Shown piece after piece: positions 44,566 through 56,755 of a DNA stretch of 64,000 nucleotides (position 1 is the first letter of the stretch; each line of letters starts with the position of its first letter). The position numbers were made by a program, and so were the translations under genes. Source of the DNA: Astragalus membranaceus (lineage: Eukaryota > Streptophyta > Magnoliopsida > Fabales > Fabaceae); assembly GCA_039519185.1 (NCBI GenBank), contig CM076849.1, positions 36,079,109-36,143,108 on the forward strand, written 5' to 3'. The notes under the pieces were generated by a model that did not search any database, had not been told where the DNA came from, and saw nothing but the letters and a program-made list of their open reading frames with translations.

Positions 44566-44964
44566 TGTTCTGGAGTCAACTAGAGTGTCCCATTAGAAAA
44601 ACCAGGAGGTGCGCTTAGCAAGTCATATGGATCAGCCCAACCAATTCTGCCCATATCCACATCATGCGAGCCCAACATGCTTGGACGGTCAAGATCAATT
44701 CTACCCATCCGACGATCCACAAGAGGGCACGATTTCCTATAAATACAGGCAAACTTTGCCCTTACAAAGGTTGAATCTCTAATCCTTAGTACCTTCACTC
44801 TTATATTCTATATACTGACTTGAGCGTCGGAGTGGCTTGCAGGTACCCCCCCCCCCCCCCCCGGACGCTCATTGACCTCCCGTCAGGACAGCAAGAGACC
44901 TGACCTCTTGTCAGGACAGCAAGAGACCTACCAACAGCAGGCGACCAAAAAGCTGCTCGGTACA
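44566..44964 (+). repeat. Element D 3' LTR with TATA box and poly-C run
   Basis: A 399-bp LTR from TGTTCTGGAG to CTCGGTACA. A TATA box TATAAATA is at 44738-44745. A run of 17 C (44846-44862) precedes GGACGCTC, exactly the point at which element A entered the 5' LTR copy. Confidence 0.88.
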
Positions 44965-45070
44965 GAAAAAGTAGTTTGGTACTTGTTAATTAATCCATGT
45001 GGAGACGATAATCTTTTATACTACTTCTGCGAAAGAGTACACTTGCTCTAAGTGTGTTTTTAACGCAATA
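44965..45070 (+). repeat. Element E 5' LTR, 3' remnant
   Basis: From AGTAGTTTGGTACTTG to GTGTTTTTAACGCAATA, matching the end of the 3' LTR near 62950-63050. The preceding LTR part was displaced by element D. Confidence 0.85.
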
Positions 45071-45076
45071 AGTTTT

Positions 45077-45094
45077 TGGCACCGTTGTCGGGGA
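45077..45094 (+). other. Element E primer binding site (tRNA-Asp type)
   Basis: TGGCACCGTTGTCGGGGA differs at two positions from the common Athila site TGGCGCCGTTGCCGGGGA. Confidence 0.88.
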
Positions 45095-45257
45095 TTAATT
45101 TAGCAATATTAAACGAAAAAGATTTTTATTGTTTTAGACATTTTTTTTATTTCTTGTTTTAGTTTGTTTTAATTTAATTCAATAAAAAGAAAAAAATTTA
45201 CATTTTTTTGTCATTTAGTTTATTTTTATTTGTTAGTTTTGTTTTTATTATTATTAC

Positions 45258-46712
45258 TTGTGCATGCTCAGCCGCTCCCAGGAGCCTATTTTGGTTTTTG
45301 ATCCAGAAATTGAAAGAACTGCTCGAAGGATAAGAAAAGAGAGAAGAGTAATGGCTGCAAATCCGAGAAGAACTCTCCGGGACTACTTTACTCCCTCACC
45401 AAATGTTGTTACAAGCATAGTCAACCCACCTGTGCAAGCTACTAATTTTGAGCTTAAACCAAGCTTAATTCAAATGGTTCACAATTCCACTATGTTCAGA
45501 GGTACACCAACAGAAGACCCACACACTCATCTTAGAAACTTTTTGAGGGTGGCAGACTCAGTAATTTGCAATGGCGTCATTCCTGAGGCCATTAGAGTGA
45601 GATTGTTTCTGTGGTCATTGGCTGACAAGGCATATGCTTGGATAGACTCTCAACCTGCTGAGTCCATTACCACTTGGGACCAACTAAAGCAAAAATTCTT
45701 AACCAAATATTTTCCTCCAGGTAAGACTACTAAGATTTGAGATGCAATAATCAGCTTTGTTCAACTTGAGCAAGAATCTTTACATGAAGCTTGGGAAAGA
45801 TTTCAAGATTTACTCCGAAGTTGCCCCCATCATGGATTTGAGAAGTGGCAATTGCTTGAATATTTTTGCAACGGGTTATCCTCTCAAAATAGAGGAATTG
45901 TTATTATGGCTTGCGGGGGTTCTCTCATGAATGGGGAGCCTGCGACAGTATATGACTTATTTGCAGAAATAGTAGCCGATAATGCTCTGTGAGACACAAG
46001 TGACAGACACATTAAGAAATCAGCTGGGATGTACAAGGTTGAAGATGAAACTAGTTTTGATATTAAGATAGATGCCCTCTCTAAACAGATCCAATCTTTG
46101 ATGAAGGCACAAGCCCAAACTACTCTTACAGCACATTCCACTAGTGAAAACAAAAACAATCTTTGGGGAGGCCTAACTGAAGAAGTCAACTATCTTGGTC
46201 AAAAGAAAGGTGAGTTAAGGCTTGGCATGCAAGAATATTTAGCTAGATACATGGAAAAGGTTGGACATCCGTGCATGGGTGTTTTAGCCAATTACATGGA
46301 CATGACAGATGAGAGGCTGCAATCCATTGAAGACTTGATAAAAGCACAGGGCCGACCAACTACTTCAACTGAGGAGACCAATTATGTTCAAAACTCCAAT
46401 CGAAGCCAAAATTATCCTTATTCAAATACTTACAATCCAGGTTGGAGAAGCCACCCCAATATCTCTTGGGGGAGGACAACAAAAGGGGAAAAACTCAAAT
46501 TCCTATAAGCCGACACATGTGCAAAGGCAGGAGGAGAAGAAGCTAGATACCAATGATGTGTTTGGAAACCAGGAGGGAAAAATTAATGAGAAAATTGGAA
46601 GCTTAGAGGGCCAAATTGGAACCATGAACAACAAAATTGTAAGCTTTGAGGGCCAAATGGGAGCCATAGGTAGCCAACTTTCAAGTATCGTTACTATGTT
46701 ATCTCAAAGGCC
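45258..46712 (+). pseudogene. gag: Element E gag, with stops and a frameshift
   Basis: Athila-like gag: a basic N-terminus (MAANPRRTLRDYFTPS), then the capsid core (FELKPSLIQMVHNSTMFRG, then EDPHTHLRNFL, AYAWIDSQPAESITTWDQL). In-frame TGA stops lie at 45738-45740 and 45990-45992, the latter after DNAL. The frame continues as KVEDETSFDIKIDALSKQIQ to about 46508 and then shifts to one containing repeats of the form EGQIGTMNNKI until element F begins. The C-terminal part resumes at 55541. The start codon is uncertain (45258 or a later Met). Confidence 0.85.
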
Positions 46713-46717
46713 TCAAG

Positions 46718-48855
46718 TGTAACACCCCGGTATTTTTATTTGTTAAAAACACCCAAGTGCACATTAAACACACATCAGAGATAATATTTCCTGCTCAGAC
46801 ACTGAATACCACTATAAAACTTTTGCTGAAATATAACATAACTGTCTTATACACACTTAAGACCATACAGTTCTCAGACCGTAAACTGTCAGCAACTGTG
46901 GTAGTCAGAGTCATACAAGAAAGCGGAATGAAAGATAAATGTGACACTAATGACATAGTACTGTGATACATAGTCAACGGAAGGAAATAAACTTAAACAT
47001 AAAGCTAAGTCATCATCCATCTCCCGGGGCCACCTACTCGTGCCTCTGAGGTTTCTTCTGTCCCTGTTTATCTGTAAAACAACAACATTTAAACAGTGAG
47101 ATACAATCTCAGTGAGTTCTACCGAGACCCCTACTAACACTCTCGGTCCAGTTTTAAAACAATGTTAACTCAACACGGCATCGACTACACGAACGCTAAC
47201 TCCCAATGAACCGCATTATTTTACACATAGCATTTCTCCAACTGCCACAAGACTAATCCCGGCGAATCTGCTATAACTCAGTGCGTCACCGACTGCCCCA
47301 AGACTAATCCCGGCGAACCACACTACACAACAACAGTAACGTACCACCGACTGCCCCAAGACTAATCCCGGCGAACCCCTTACCAATAATAGTTTCACTA
47401 TTGGCCTCGGAGACTAGGGTAGGGGATCATGACTGCCCCTCCTAGTATGTCAACATGGGTCGTCACCCAAACACGATATAGTATATATATATATATATAT
47501 ATCACTACTGTATGAACCCATAGCTCATTTTAATAATACTTTACCACGTAGGACTCATAGTCCGCTTTGTTATCAATAAAATATATCCGCACACGTATGC
47601 TATTATTCTGTTTTTCGAAAGAGTTTCAACTTCGACAGTATTTTATAAAACCCTTTTGAAACATACCCAAAATCATGGCATTATAAGCATAATATCTTTA
47701 TAGAAGGGTTAGGAAAGGATTAGGAAAGGATTGGAATCAAAACGGAATCATTTTGGGCACTTTGAAAATTTTGGACAAAACTAGGCGCACGGATCGTGCC
47801 CCTGGAGGCACGGGTCGTGCGCCCTGTATGACATTTTTTTAAACACTGAACCCGAACCAGGCGCGCGGATCGTGCCCCTGGACGCACGGGTCGTGCGCAT
47901 TTGACAGCATTGCTAAAATGTCCTGTTTTATGAAAATTTGCTTTCCGATCAATCTGAAACTCGCCCCGATCGATTCCTAACTCGAAAGCAGACAATACCA
48001 GACTATATCCCAGTCCAATCAACATCAAACATTCAAGCAATTCAAGCAAAAACTCAACGATTACGAATTTCGTCAAAACGCGATATATTTCAAAATAACG
48101 TTTTCGACTCAAAATCTTTCGAAACCAAGTCACACAATTCATTTCAAAACGGAATAAGCCTAATCGTGAGTAAAACTCACCCTTGAAGCGAGAGCCGTTG
48201 CCGAGCCGAAATCACCGATGTGTCAAAATCACCGAATCGAATCCAATCAACACCGAATCGCTCCTAACTTCGTTTCGAGCTTCCAATCGCGTTCATTCCG
48301 CTCCTAGCTTCGATCCTAAACATAACCCAATCATTGATACAACCTATGAATTCTTGATTTCAACAAATTTCCCCACAAAACCCTCAATTTTCGAAATCAA
48401 AAAGGAAGGGGAAAAATGGAGGGGAATCTTACCAAATTCTTGGGTTATGATGAGGGAGGGAAGATGATGAAGATGATGAGTTTTGGAGGGATGGGCTTCA
48501 CTCCTCTTCTTCCTTTCTCTTCTTCTTTCCTCTTCTTCTTTCTCTTTTCCTTCTCTTCTTTTCTTTCTCTTTTCCTTCTCTGCGTATCCCTTTCCTTCTT
48601 TCCTTTCTTTCAACACACACACACACACACACACATATTTAATTAATAAATAAGTGGTAGCGTGGTCCAATTACCATATTGATCTTAATCCCTTATTTCG
48701 AATCCAAAACTTCCTTGATCCGTATCATCCGGCTAACGATCTAATGTCATCCAATAAATAATTTTAGCACTCAATAAATTTACCAGTCAAGTACTAAATT
48801 ATTCCTATTGGATTAACATCCAAATAATTCGCCTAATTATTTTGAGGATGTTACA
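46718..48855 (-). repeat. Element F 3' LTR
   Basis: Contains an (AT)n run near 47480-47503, three spaced copies of a phrase with CAAGACTAATCCCGGCGAA (47240-47375), two GC-rich palindrome units (47784-47822, 47860-47899), a CT-rich tract (48490-48610) and an (AC)n run (48612-48635). No coding capacity. Confidence 0.93.
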
Positions 48856-48868
48856 TTCTCCCCCACTT
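48856..48868 (-). other. Element F polypurine tract
   Basis: The minus strand reads AAGTGGGGGAGAA directly before TGTAACATCC. Confidence 0.9.
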
Positions 48869-48905
48869 AAAAGAATTTTGTCCTCAAAATTAAACACAAC
48901 GTACC

Positions 48906-51900
48906 TCAAGAAAACAAATACGGATAGTGAGTCCGCATATCGTCCTCCAACTCCCAAGTAGCTTCCTCGACGGAAAAACCATCCCAAACCACCTTGACAA
49001 TGGGAATTGACTTCGTCCGTAGCGTCCTCTCGCCACGTTCCATGATGTAATTTGGATGAGGTTGGAAAGACAAGTCCGGTCGAAGGTCAATCGTTTCAAA
49101 ATCTAACGGTTGACTTGGATCGGGAATGTGCTTCCGCAACTGAGACACATGGAATACATCATGCAGGTTTGACAATGGCGGAGGTAAAGCAATACGGTAT
49201 GCAAGAGGCCCAACTTGCTCGATAATTTGGAAGGGTCCAATATACCGAGGACTGAGTTTCTTCGCCCGTAATGCCCTACCTGTGCCAATTGTTGGTGACA
49301 ATCTCAAAAACACATGATCACCTGACTCGAACTCTAAAGGCCTTCTCCTTTTGTTGGCATAACTCTTTTGCCTACTTTGAGCAGCTTTCATTCTTTCCCT
49401 GATCTGGCGGATCTTTTCAGTAGTGTCATGAATCATCTCGGGTCCTAACAATCGGTTCTCACCTACTTCCCACCAACACAATGGAGTCCTACATTTCCTA
49501 CCATACAAGGCTTCAAACGGTGCCATTCCGATACTGGAATGATAACTGTTGTTGTAAGAGAATTCTACCAATGGAAGATGATCCTCCCATTTCTTCCCGT
49601 TATCAAGTACCTAAGCCCGAAGCATATCCTCTAATGTCTGGATAGTCCTCTCGGTCTGACCATCTGTCTGCGGGTGATAAGCGGTACTAAGAAGTACTTT
49701 AGTCCCCAATGCTTCATTCAGAGCTTTCCAAAATCGAGAAGTGAATTTCGGGTCTCGATCCGACACAATACTGGTAGGAACCCCATGTAACCTTACTATG
49801 TTCTTTAAATACACCTCAACTAACTTGGATACTTTACTGCTCGAACGAACTGGAATAAAATGAGCTGATTTGGTTAACCGATCTACAACTACCCAAATGG
49901 AGTTGTTACCGGCTTTAGACCTTGGCACGTCGAGTGGCCGTAGCAGACCAGCAGGCTTCTGATGTTCTATCTTAACTCTTTGGCAAGTTAAGCATTGAGA
50001 TACGAATTCAGCAATCTCTAACTTCATTCCATGCCACCAATACATCTGCTTTAAATCTCGATACATCTTGGTGGATCTAGGATGTACAGAAAATAAACTT
50101 CGGTGTGCTTCCTCTAGCACTTGCTTTATAATATCTTCATTATCGGGTACACAGATCCTACCGTTGAAACAAATCACTCCATCACTATCTCCGGTAAAGC
50201 CTGGCAACAATTTCTGTGACTGTAGCTTCACATCAATTTCCTGTGCTAAGCGAATAGAATTCCTTAATGAACTAGAGATCTTCATATGGCTCAACATTAA
50301 CCGGTTCTTCCTTGATCTTGTGTTCAAATTCAAGTCTCTAAAGGATTCCAACAATTTCATTTCATGCATCATAAACTCCGCTATGTGACTGGATTTCCTA
50401 CTTAGTGCATCAGCTACAACATTAGCTTTTCCCGGATGATACTTCAATTCGAAGTCATAATCCTTCAGAAATTCCACCCACCTTCTCTGCCTGTTATTCA
50501 ACTCCTTCTGATCAAACAAATATTTCAAACTTTTATGATCACTAAAGACTTCGAAACGAGACCCATACAGGTAATGTCTCCAAATCTTCAGTGCGTACAC
50601 AATAGCTGTCAACTCCAACTCATGAGTCGGATAATTCTCTTCATGAGTCTTCAACTGTCTGGAGGCATAAGCTACAACTTGTTGGTTCTGCATGAGAACA
50701 CATCCCAAACCCTTCCCAGAAGCATCGCTGAAAATTTGAAAATCCAAAGACGGATCTGGAAGAATTAGGATTGGAGCAGAAGTCAACCTAACCTTCATTT
50801 CTTGAAAACATTCCTCACAATCGGCATCCCAAATAAACGGTTGGGCCTTACGAGTTAACCGAGTAAGCGGAAGAACCAATTGTGAAAAACCTTGAATAAA
50901 CCTCCTGTAGTAACCAGCTAGACCCAAGAAACTTCTTATTTCAGTGACAGATGTTGGCCGTTCCCAGTTCAACACCGCTTCCACCTTACTAGGATCCACC
51001 GCAACTCCCGATTGGGAAATCACGTGTCCCAAAAACTTCACTTCCGGCATCCAGAAGTCACACTTCGACGGCTTGGCATACAATTTCTTTTCTCGGAGTA
51101 CGTTCAGAATAATGCGGAGATGTTGAACATAGTCCTCAATGGTCTTAGAGTACACCAAGATGTCATCAATAAAAACTACCACAAACTGGTCGAGATAAGT
51201 GTGGAATACTCGGTTCATATAATCCATGAATACCGCTGGAGCATTAGTCAAACCGAAGGGCATTACTACGAACTCGTAATGTCCATACCTCGTACGGAAG
51301 GCTGTCTTCGGAATATCTAAGGCTCGTACCTTTATTTGATGATAGCCCGATCTCAGATCAATTTTTGAAAATACCACAGCACCTCGAAGTTGGTCAAGCA
51401 AATCGTCTATCCTTGGCAATGGATATTTGTTTTTAATCGTCACCTTGTTGAGTTGGCGGTAGTCAATACACAACCTCATGCTTCCGTCCTTCTTCTTAAC
51501 TAGCAATACCGGAGCACCCCATGGAGAAGCACTCGGTCGGATAAACCTCTTCGATATCAACTCTTTAAGTTGAGACTTCAATTCATTCAATTCTAAAGGA
51601 GACATCCTATAAGGAGCAATAGATATCGATCCTGTACCAGGAATCAATTCTATTGAGAATTCTACCTCTCGGTCAGGAGGTAAGGATGAAACTTCCTCTG
51701 GAAAGACATCTAGAAATTCATTTACCACTTGCACAGATGACAAGTCTAAACCCGTTTCAGTAGATGCAGACAACATAATAAGAATAGCTTCCGCACCTTG
51801 GAATAATGACTGGCTTGCTTCGGTGTAAGAGATCGTTGCTTCAAAATCTGCCTGTGTCAACCCTACGGATTCGGAGGCGAAGCTAATGGTTCGATCGGCA

Positions 51901-53228
51901 CAGTTTATTGTTACATGATTTTCAGCCATCCAATTCATACCCAGAACAATGTCCATACTCCTCATAGGCAAGCAAATAAATTTCACAACAAATTGTCTGT
52001 CCCCTATGACAAGTAGGCAATTTTCACACAATGATTGGGTCTGGACACGACCCTTGGCAGCAGTTAAAATAGTTATCGGTTCGGATAGCTCAGACAATGC
52101 TAGTCCCAACCGATCCACACACGCTTGTGATATAAAACAGTGAGTCGCACCAGAATCATATAAAATATTGACTGAGTTATTAAAAAGAGATCTCGTACCC
52201 CTCAGAAGATTATCTGTAGGTGTGATGGTTCGAGCATCCAATGTGTTGATTCGCCCCTGCTTAGGAACATTTGGTGCTCCTTGGAAATTTTTCTTGGCCG
52301 GGAACTGATTTGCATAGTGGCCCTCTTCATTGCAATGATAGCACCGATTAGGTTTCTGCCAACAATCACCGGAATGATACTTTCCACAATTACTACACTT
52401 GTGGGGCTTGGTTGGGTCATGGGATTGTACCTGCTTCCCTTTATAATTACTTCCTTTGAGAGGCCTGTATGGAGTAGAAGATTCAGCAACCTTTTTCTTA
52501 CCCTTCCAATAGTCCTTCCTTTCAGCATACATTTTCCTTAAATCCTCCTCAGCAACATATGCTTGTTGCACTAAGGCAGGATAATTAACCAGAGTGTAAG
52601 AACTAAGTCCTTGGCTCACATCAGCTCAGAGACCTTCTTTGAACATTAGCATCTTCCACATATCATTTGGGGCATATCTCCCCAACTCATAGAACTGAGA
52701 CAATCTTTCAAATTTCACAGCATATTCCCCAACTGACAAATCACCTTGTTTGAGATTCACAAACTCTGCTTGCTTGCTTAGTTTCTTCACTGAAGGGAAA
52801 TATTGCTTCAGAAACAATTCCTTGAAGTTGTCCCAAGTGAGGCGAGTTCCTTGGAGTTCCATCATTTGTCTTGCATTACACCACCAGGTGTGGGCATCTT
52901 CATTGAGACCATTTTCCGCACACATTACCTTCTCTTCTTCCCCGCATTGCAAGGTTTGAAAAATTTTCTCCATTGAGTCAATCCAATAATAGGCAGTCAT
53001 TGGATCCGGTCCTCCCTTGTAAGTCGGGGGCTTCATCTTTTGAAATTGGAAATATGTCCGGTTAGGATCTTCTTGATGAGGTTGGAAGTTGGGCTGTTGC
53101 AGACCCATTTGGTCATGCTGCATTTGCAACATATCCTGCATCATCTTTTGTTGATTCTCAATGACATTCTGCATCCATTCGAAGTTTGGATCAACAGGAG
53201 GAGGGACGCCTCTACCTCTTCTGGCCAT
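48906..53228 (-). pseudogene. gag-pol: Element F gag-pol, one continuous frame broken by two stop codons
   Basis: Starts MARRGRGVPPPVDPNFEW at 53228 (an in-frame Met at 53285 is also open). Gag core TYKGGPDPMTAYYWIDSMEK; TGA at 52628-52626 before the next Met; knuckle-like motifs CSNCGKYHSGDC and CYHCNEEGHYANQ (its last cysteine missing); protease YDSGATHCFIS. RT has VFIDDILVYS. RNase H FQIFSDASGKGLG. The integrase zinc region is CLTCQRVKIEH, with catalytic SDRDPKF and GQTERT. The expected first catalytic stretch after VPRSKAG is short: the usual MDFV motif is not visible there, suggesting a small deletion near 49915. TAG at 49613-49611. The chromodomain VKVVWDGFSVEEATWELE ends the frame at 48906. 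All parts share one frame. Confidence 0.9.
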
Positions 53229-53348
53229 GATTCTGCGAAATATGCACAAAGTATTAAGTTGATCAAGCTCAATGTCTAATACCATACTAAGAAAATCACG
53301 ACTGAAGAAAGCAAAGACCCTAAAAGCTAAGTCCGACTAGGTCGAACC

Positions 53349-53360
53349 GCTCTGATACCA
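53349..53360 (-). other. Element F primer binding site (tRNA-iMet type)
   Basis: The minus strand reads TGGTATCAGAGC two bases after the 5' LTR. Confidence 0.93.
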
Positions 53361-53362
53361 AC

Positions 53363-55273
53363 TGTAACACCCCGGTATTTTTATTTGTTAAAAACACCCA
53401 AGTGCACATTAAACACACATCAGAGATAATATTTCCTGCTCAGACACTGAATACCACTATAAAATTTTTGCTGAAATATAACATAACTGTCTTATACACA
53501 CTTAAGACCATACGGTTCTCAGACCGCAAATTGTCAGCAACTGTGGTAGTCAGAGTTATACAAGAAAGCGGAATGAAAGATAAATGTGACACTAATGACA
53601 TAGTACTGTGACACATAGTCAACAGAAGGAAAATAAACTTAAACATAAAGCTAAGTCATCATCCATCTCCCGGGGCCACCTACTCGTGCCTCTGAGGTTT
53701 CTTCTGTCCCTGTTTATCTGTAAAACAACAACATTTAAACAGTGAGATACAATCTCAGCGAGTTCTACCGAGACCCCTACTAACACTCTCGGTCCAGTTT
53801 TAAAACATTGTTAACTCAACACGGCATCGACTGCGCGAACGCTAACTCCCGATGAACCGCATTATTTTACACATAGCAATTCACCGACTGCCCCAAGACT
53901 AATCCCGGCGAACCACACTACACAACAACAGTAACGTACCACCGACTGCCCCAAGACTAATCCCGGCGAACGTTACTCAATACTCTTTGACACACCACCG
54001 ACTGCCCCAAGACTAATCCCGGCGAACCCCTTACCAATAATAGTTTCACTATTGGCCTCGGAGCCTAGGGTAGGGGATCATGATTGCCCCTCCTAGTATG
54101 TCAACATGGGTCATCACCCAAACACGATATAGTATATATATATATATATATATATATATCACTACTGTATGAACCCATAGCTCATTTTAATAATACTTTA
54201 CCACGTAGGACTCATAGTCCTCTTTGTTATCAATAAAATATATCCGCACACGTATGCTATTATTCTGTTTTTCGAAAGAGTTTCAACTTCGACAGTATTT
54301 TATAAAACCCTTTTGAAACATACCCAAAATCATGGCATTATAAGCCTAATATCATTATAGAAGGGTTAGGAAAGGATTAGGAAAGGATTGGAATCAAAAC
54401 GGAATCATTTTGGGCACTTTGAAAATTTTGGACAAAACTAGGCGCACGGATCGTGCCCCTGGACGCACGGGTCGTGCGCCCTGTATGACATTTTTTTAAA
54501 CACTAAACCCGAACCAGGCGCACGGATCGTGCCCCTGGACGCACGGGTCGTGCGCATTTGACAGCATTGCTAAAATGTCCTGTTTTATGAAAATTTGCTT
54601 TCCGATCAATCCGAAACTCGCCCCGATCGATTCCTAACTCGAAAACAGACAATACTAGACTATATCCCAGTCCAATCAACATCAAACATTCAAGCAATTC
54701 AATCAAAAACTCAACGATTACGAATTTCGTCAAAACGCGATATATTTCAAAATAACGTTTTCGACTCAAAATCTTTCGAAACCAAGTCACACAATTCATT
54801 TCAAAACGAAATAAGCCTAATCGTGAGTAAAACTCACCCTTGAAGCGAGAGCCGTTGCCGAGCCGAAATCACCGATGTGTCAAAATCACCGAATCGAACC
54901 CAATCAACACTGAATCGCTCCTAACTTCCAATCGCGTTCAATCCGCTCCTAGCTTCGATCCTAAACATAACCCAATCATTGATTCAACCTATGAATCCTT
55001 GATTTCAACAAATTTCCCCACAAAACCCTCAATTTTTGAAATCAAAAAGGAAGGGGAAAAATGGAGGGGAATCTTACCAAATTCTTGGGTTATGATGAGG
55101 GAGGGAAGATGATGAAGATGATGAATTTTGGAGGGATGGGCTTCACTCCTCTTCTTCCTTTCTCTTCTTCTTTCCTCTTCTTCTTTCTCTTTTCCTTCTC
55201 TTCTTTTCTTTCTCTTTTCCTTCTCTGCGTATCCCTTTCCTTCTTTCCTTTCTTTTATTCTTTTCTTTCTTTC

Positions 55274-55318
<45 letters not shown>

Positions 55319-55535
55319 TTAATTGATAAATAAGTGGTAGCGTGGTCCAATTACCATATTGATCTTAATCCCTTATTTCGAATCCAAAACTTCCTTGATC
55401 TGTATCATCCGGTTAACGATCTAATGTCATCCAATAAATAATTTTAGCACTCAATAAATTTACAAGTCAAGTACTAAATTATTCCTATTGGATTAACATC
55501 CAAATAATTCGCCTAATAATTTTGAGGATGTTACA
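53363..55535 (-). repeat. Element F 5' LTR
   Basis: Matches 46718-48855. It has longer (AT)n (54133-54162) and (AC)n (55276-55314) runs, three copies of the CCCGGCGAA phrase and the two GC palindrome units (54441-54480, 54517-54557). Confidence 0.93.
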
Positions 55536-55540
55536 TCAAG

Positions 55541-56755
55541 GTTCACTGCCTACACAGACTGAGCCTAATTCAAGAAATGAGCATTGCAAGGCTGTCACTC
55601 TTAGGAGTGGCAAGGAGCTGGTTCAAGAAAACAATCAAGATGAGCAGACGCTTGAGAAAGAAATACAAGCTCCTACTGAGGGAAGCACTTCTAAGGAAAG
55701 CAAAAAGGAAAGGGAGAAATATGAGCAAGTAAAGGTAAATGTTCCTTATCCTCAAAGACTTAAAAATGAGCAGCATGATAAGCAGTTTGCTAGATTTCTT
55801 GAAATATTTAGAAAATTGCATATCAACATTCCTTTTGCTGAAGCTATTGCTTAAATGCCTAAATATGCCAAATTTTTAGAAGAAATTATTTCTAACAAAA
55901 GGAAGTTAGAAGGCTTTGAGATAGTTAGGCTTAATGAGAAATGTTCTGCTATAGTTCTAAAAAAGTTACCACCTAAGCTTAAAGATCCAGGTAGTTTTAC
56001 TATCCCTTGTACAATTGGTAACTCTCATTTTGAAAAGGCGTTATGCGATTTAGGGGCAAGTATAAATTTGAGTTTTTTGAAAGCTTGGTTTGCAGGAACC
56101 TCATCCTACTAACATCACTTTGCAGCTAGCTGATAGATCCATTGCCCACCCCCATTGGGTGGTGGAAGATGTTTTAGTTAAGGTTGATAAGTTTATTTTC
56201 CCTGCTAATTTTGTTGTTTTGGATATGGAAGAAGATGAGGAAGGCCCAATTATTTTGGGGCATCCTTTCTTAGCTATAGGAAAAAGCTAAATTGATGTTC
56301 AACAGGGAAAATTGACTTTGAGATTTGGAGATGAGGAAGTTGTATTTCAAGTCTTGAACTCATTAAAAAATCCTTCCTCATTTGCTTCTTGTAATTTTAT
56401 TCAAGCTATGGATATTAATGACATGGTTACCTCTGAAAGCTTTGATGATTTTAGAATTCAGGACCCTCTAGAAAAAGTACTTACTTTGCAGGGACTTGGC
56501 ATATTGCAGAGTGGTGAGGAAGAAGAGTTCTTAATGTTTTTGCAGGCTCACCACCCTCTGAAAAATTGGAGTAACCAGAGATTTGAGGAATTGGAATGGG
56601 GTAATACTCCAAATCCCAAGCCTTCAATTGAAGAGGCTCCTGAGCTTGAATTAAAGCCTCTTCCTTCAAGTGTAAAATATGCTTTCTTACACCCCCCCTC
56701 TTTCCTATTTGCCTGTGATTATTTCTGCAGATTTGACAGACACCATGGAGGATAA
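55541..56755 (+). pseudogene. Element E gag C-terminus and protease, decayed
   Basis: Continues E after element F: CKAVTLRSGKEL, then a linker, TAA at 55852-55854, MPKYAKFLEEIISNKRKL, and protease CDLGASINLSFL near 56046. A frameshift near 56085 leads to LADRSIAHPHWVVEDVLVKV and GPIILGHPFLA. TAA at 56288-56290 precedes GKLTLRFGDEEVVFQV. All are typical Athila protease-region phrases, spread over two frames. Inactive. Confidence 0.85.

Larger units (their letters stand above)
37158..44964 (+). mobile_element. Element D: non-autonomous Tat-type retrotransposon with gag-protease and an antisense gene
   Basis: The visible 5' LTR end (37158-37260) matches 44863-44964 of the 3' LTR with about three differences. 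The primer site is TGGCGACCACAGTGGGAG (37267-37284), Tat-like. Gag and protease follow (37501-39860), then no RT, RNase H or integrase. Next are a 133-bp tandem array, an antisense split gene, GGCGCC repeats, the polypurine tract and the 399-bp 3' LTR. Most of the 5' LTR lies beyond element A, left of the window. D lies in the 5' LTR of element E: the bases after 44964 match E's 3' LTR end near 62950. Confidence 0.85.
46718..55535 (-). mobile_element. Element F: Tekay-type Ty3/gypsy retrotransposon with two nonsense codons
   Basis: LTRs are 46718-48855 (2138 bp) and 53363-55535 (2173 bp), with target duplications TCAAG at 46713-46717 and 55536-55540. On the minus strand: primer site TGGTATCAGAGC (53360-53349), gag-pol with a chromodomain, and polypurine tract AAGTGGGGGAGAA. 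It is a different family from A/B but the same lineage. LTR differences are mostly in microsatellites plus scattered substitutions. It sits in element E's gag. Confidence 0.93.

Noticed and set aside
48416..48646. Ser/Phe-rich frames in the F LTRs
   Set aside because: Products of the CT-rich tract and (AC)n microsatellite.
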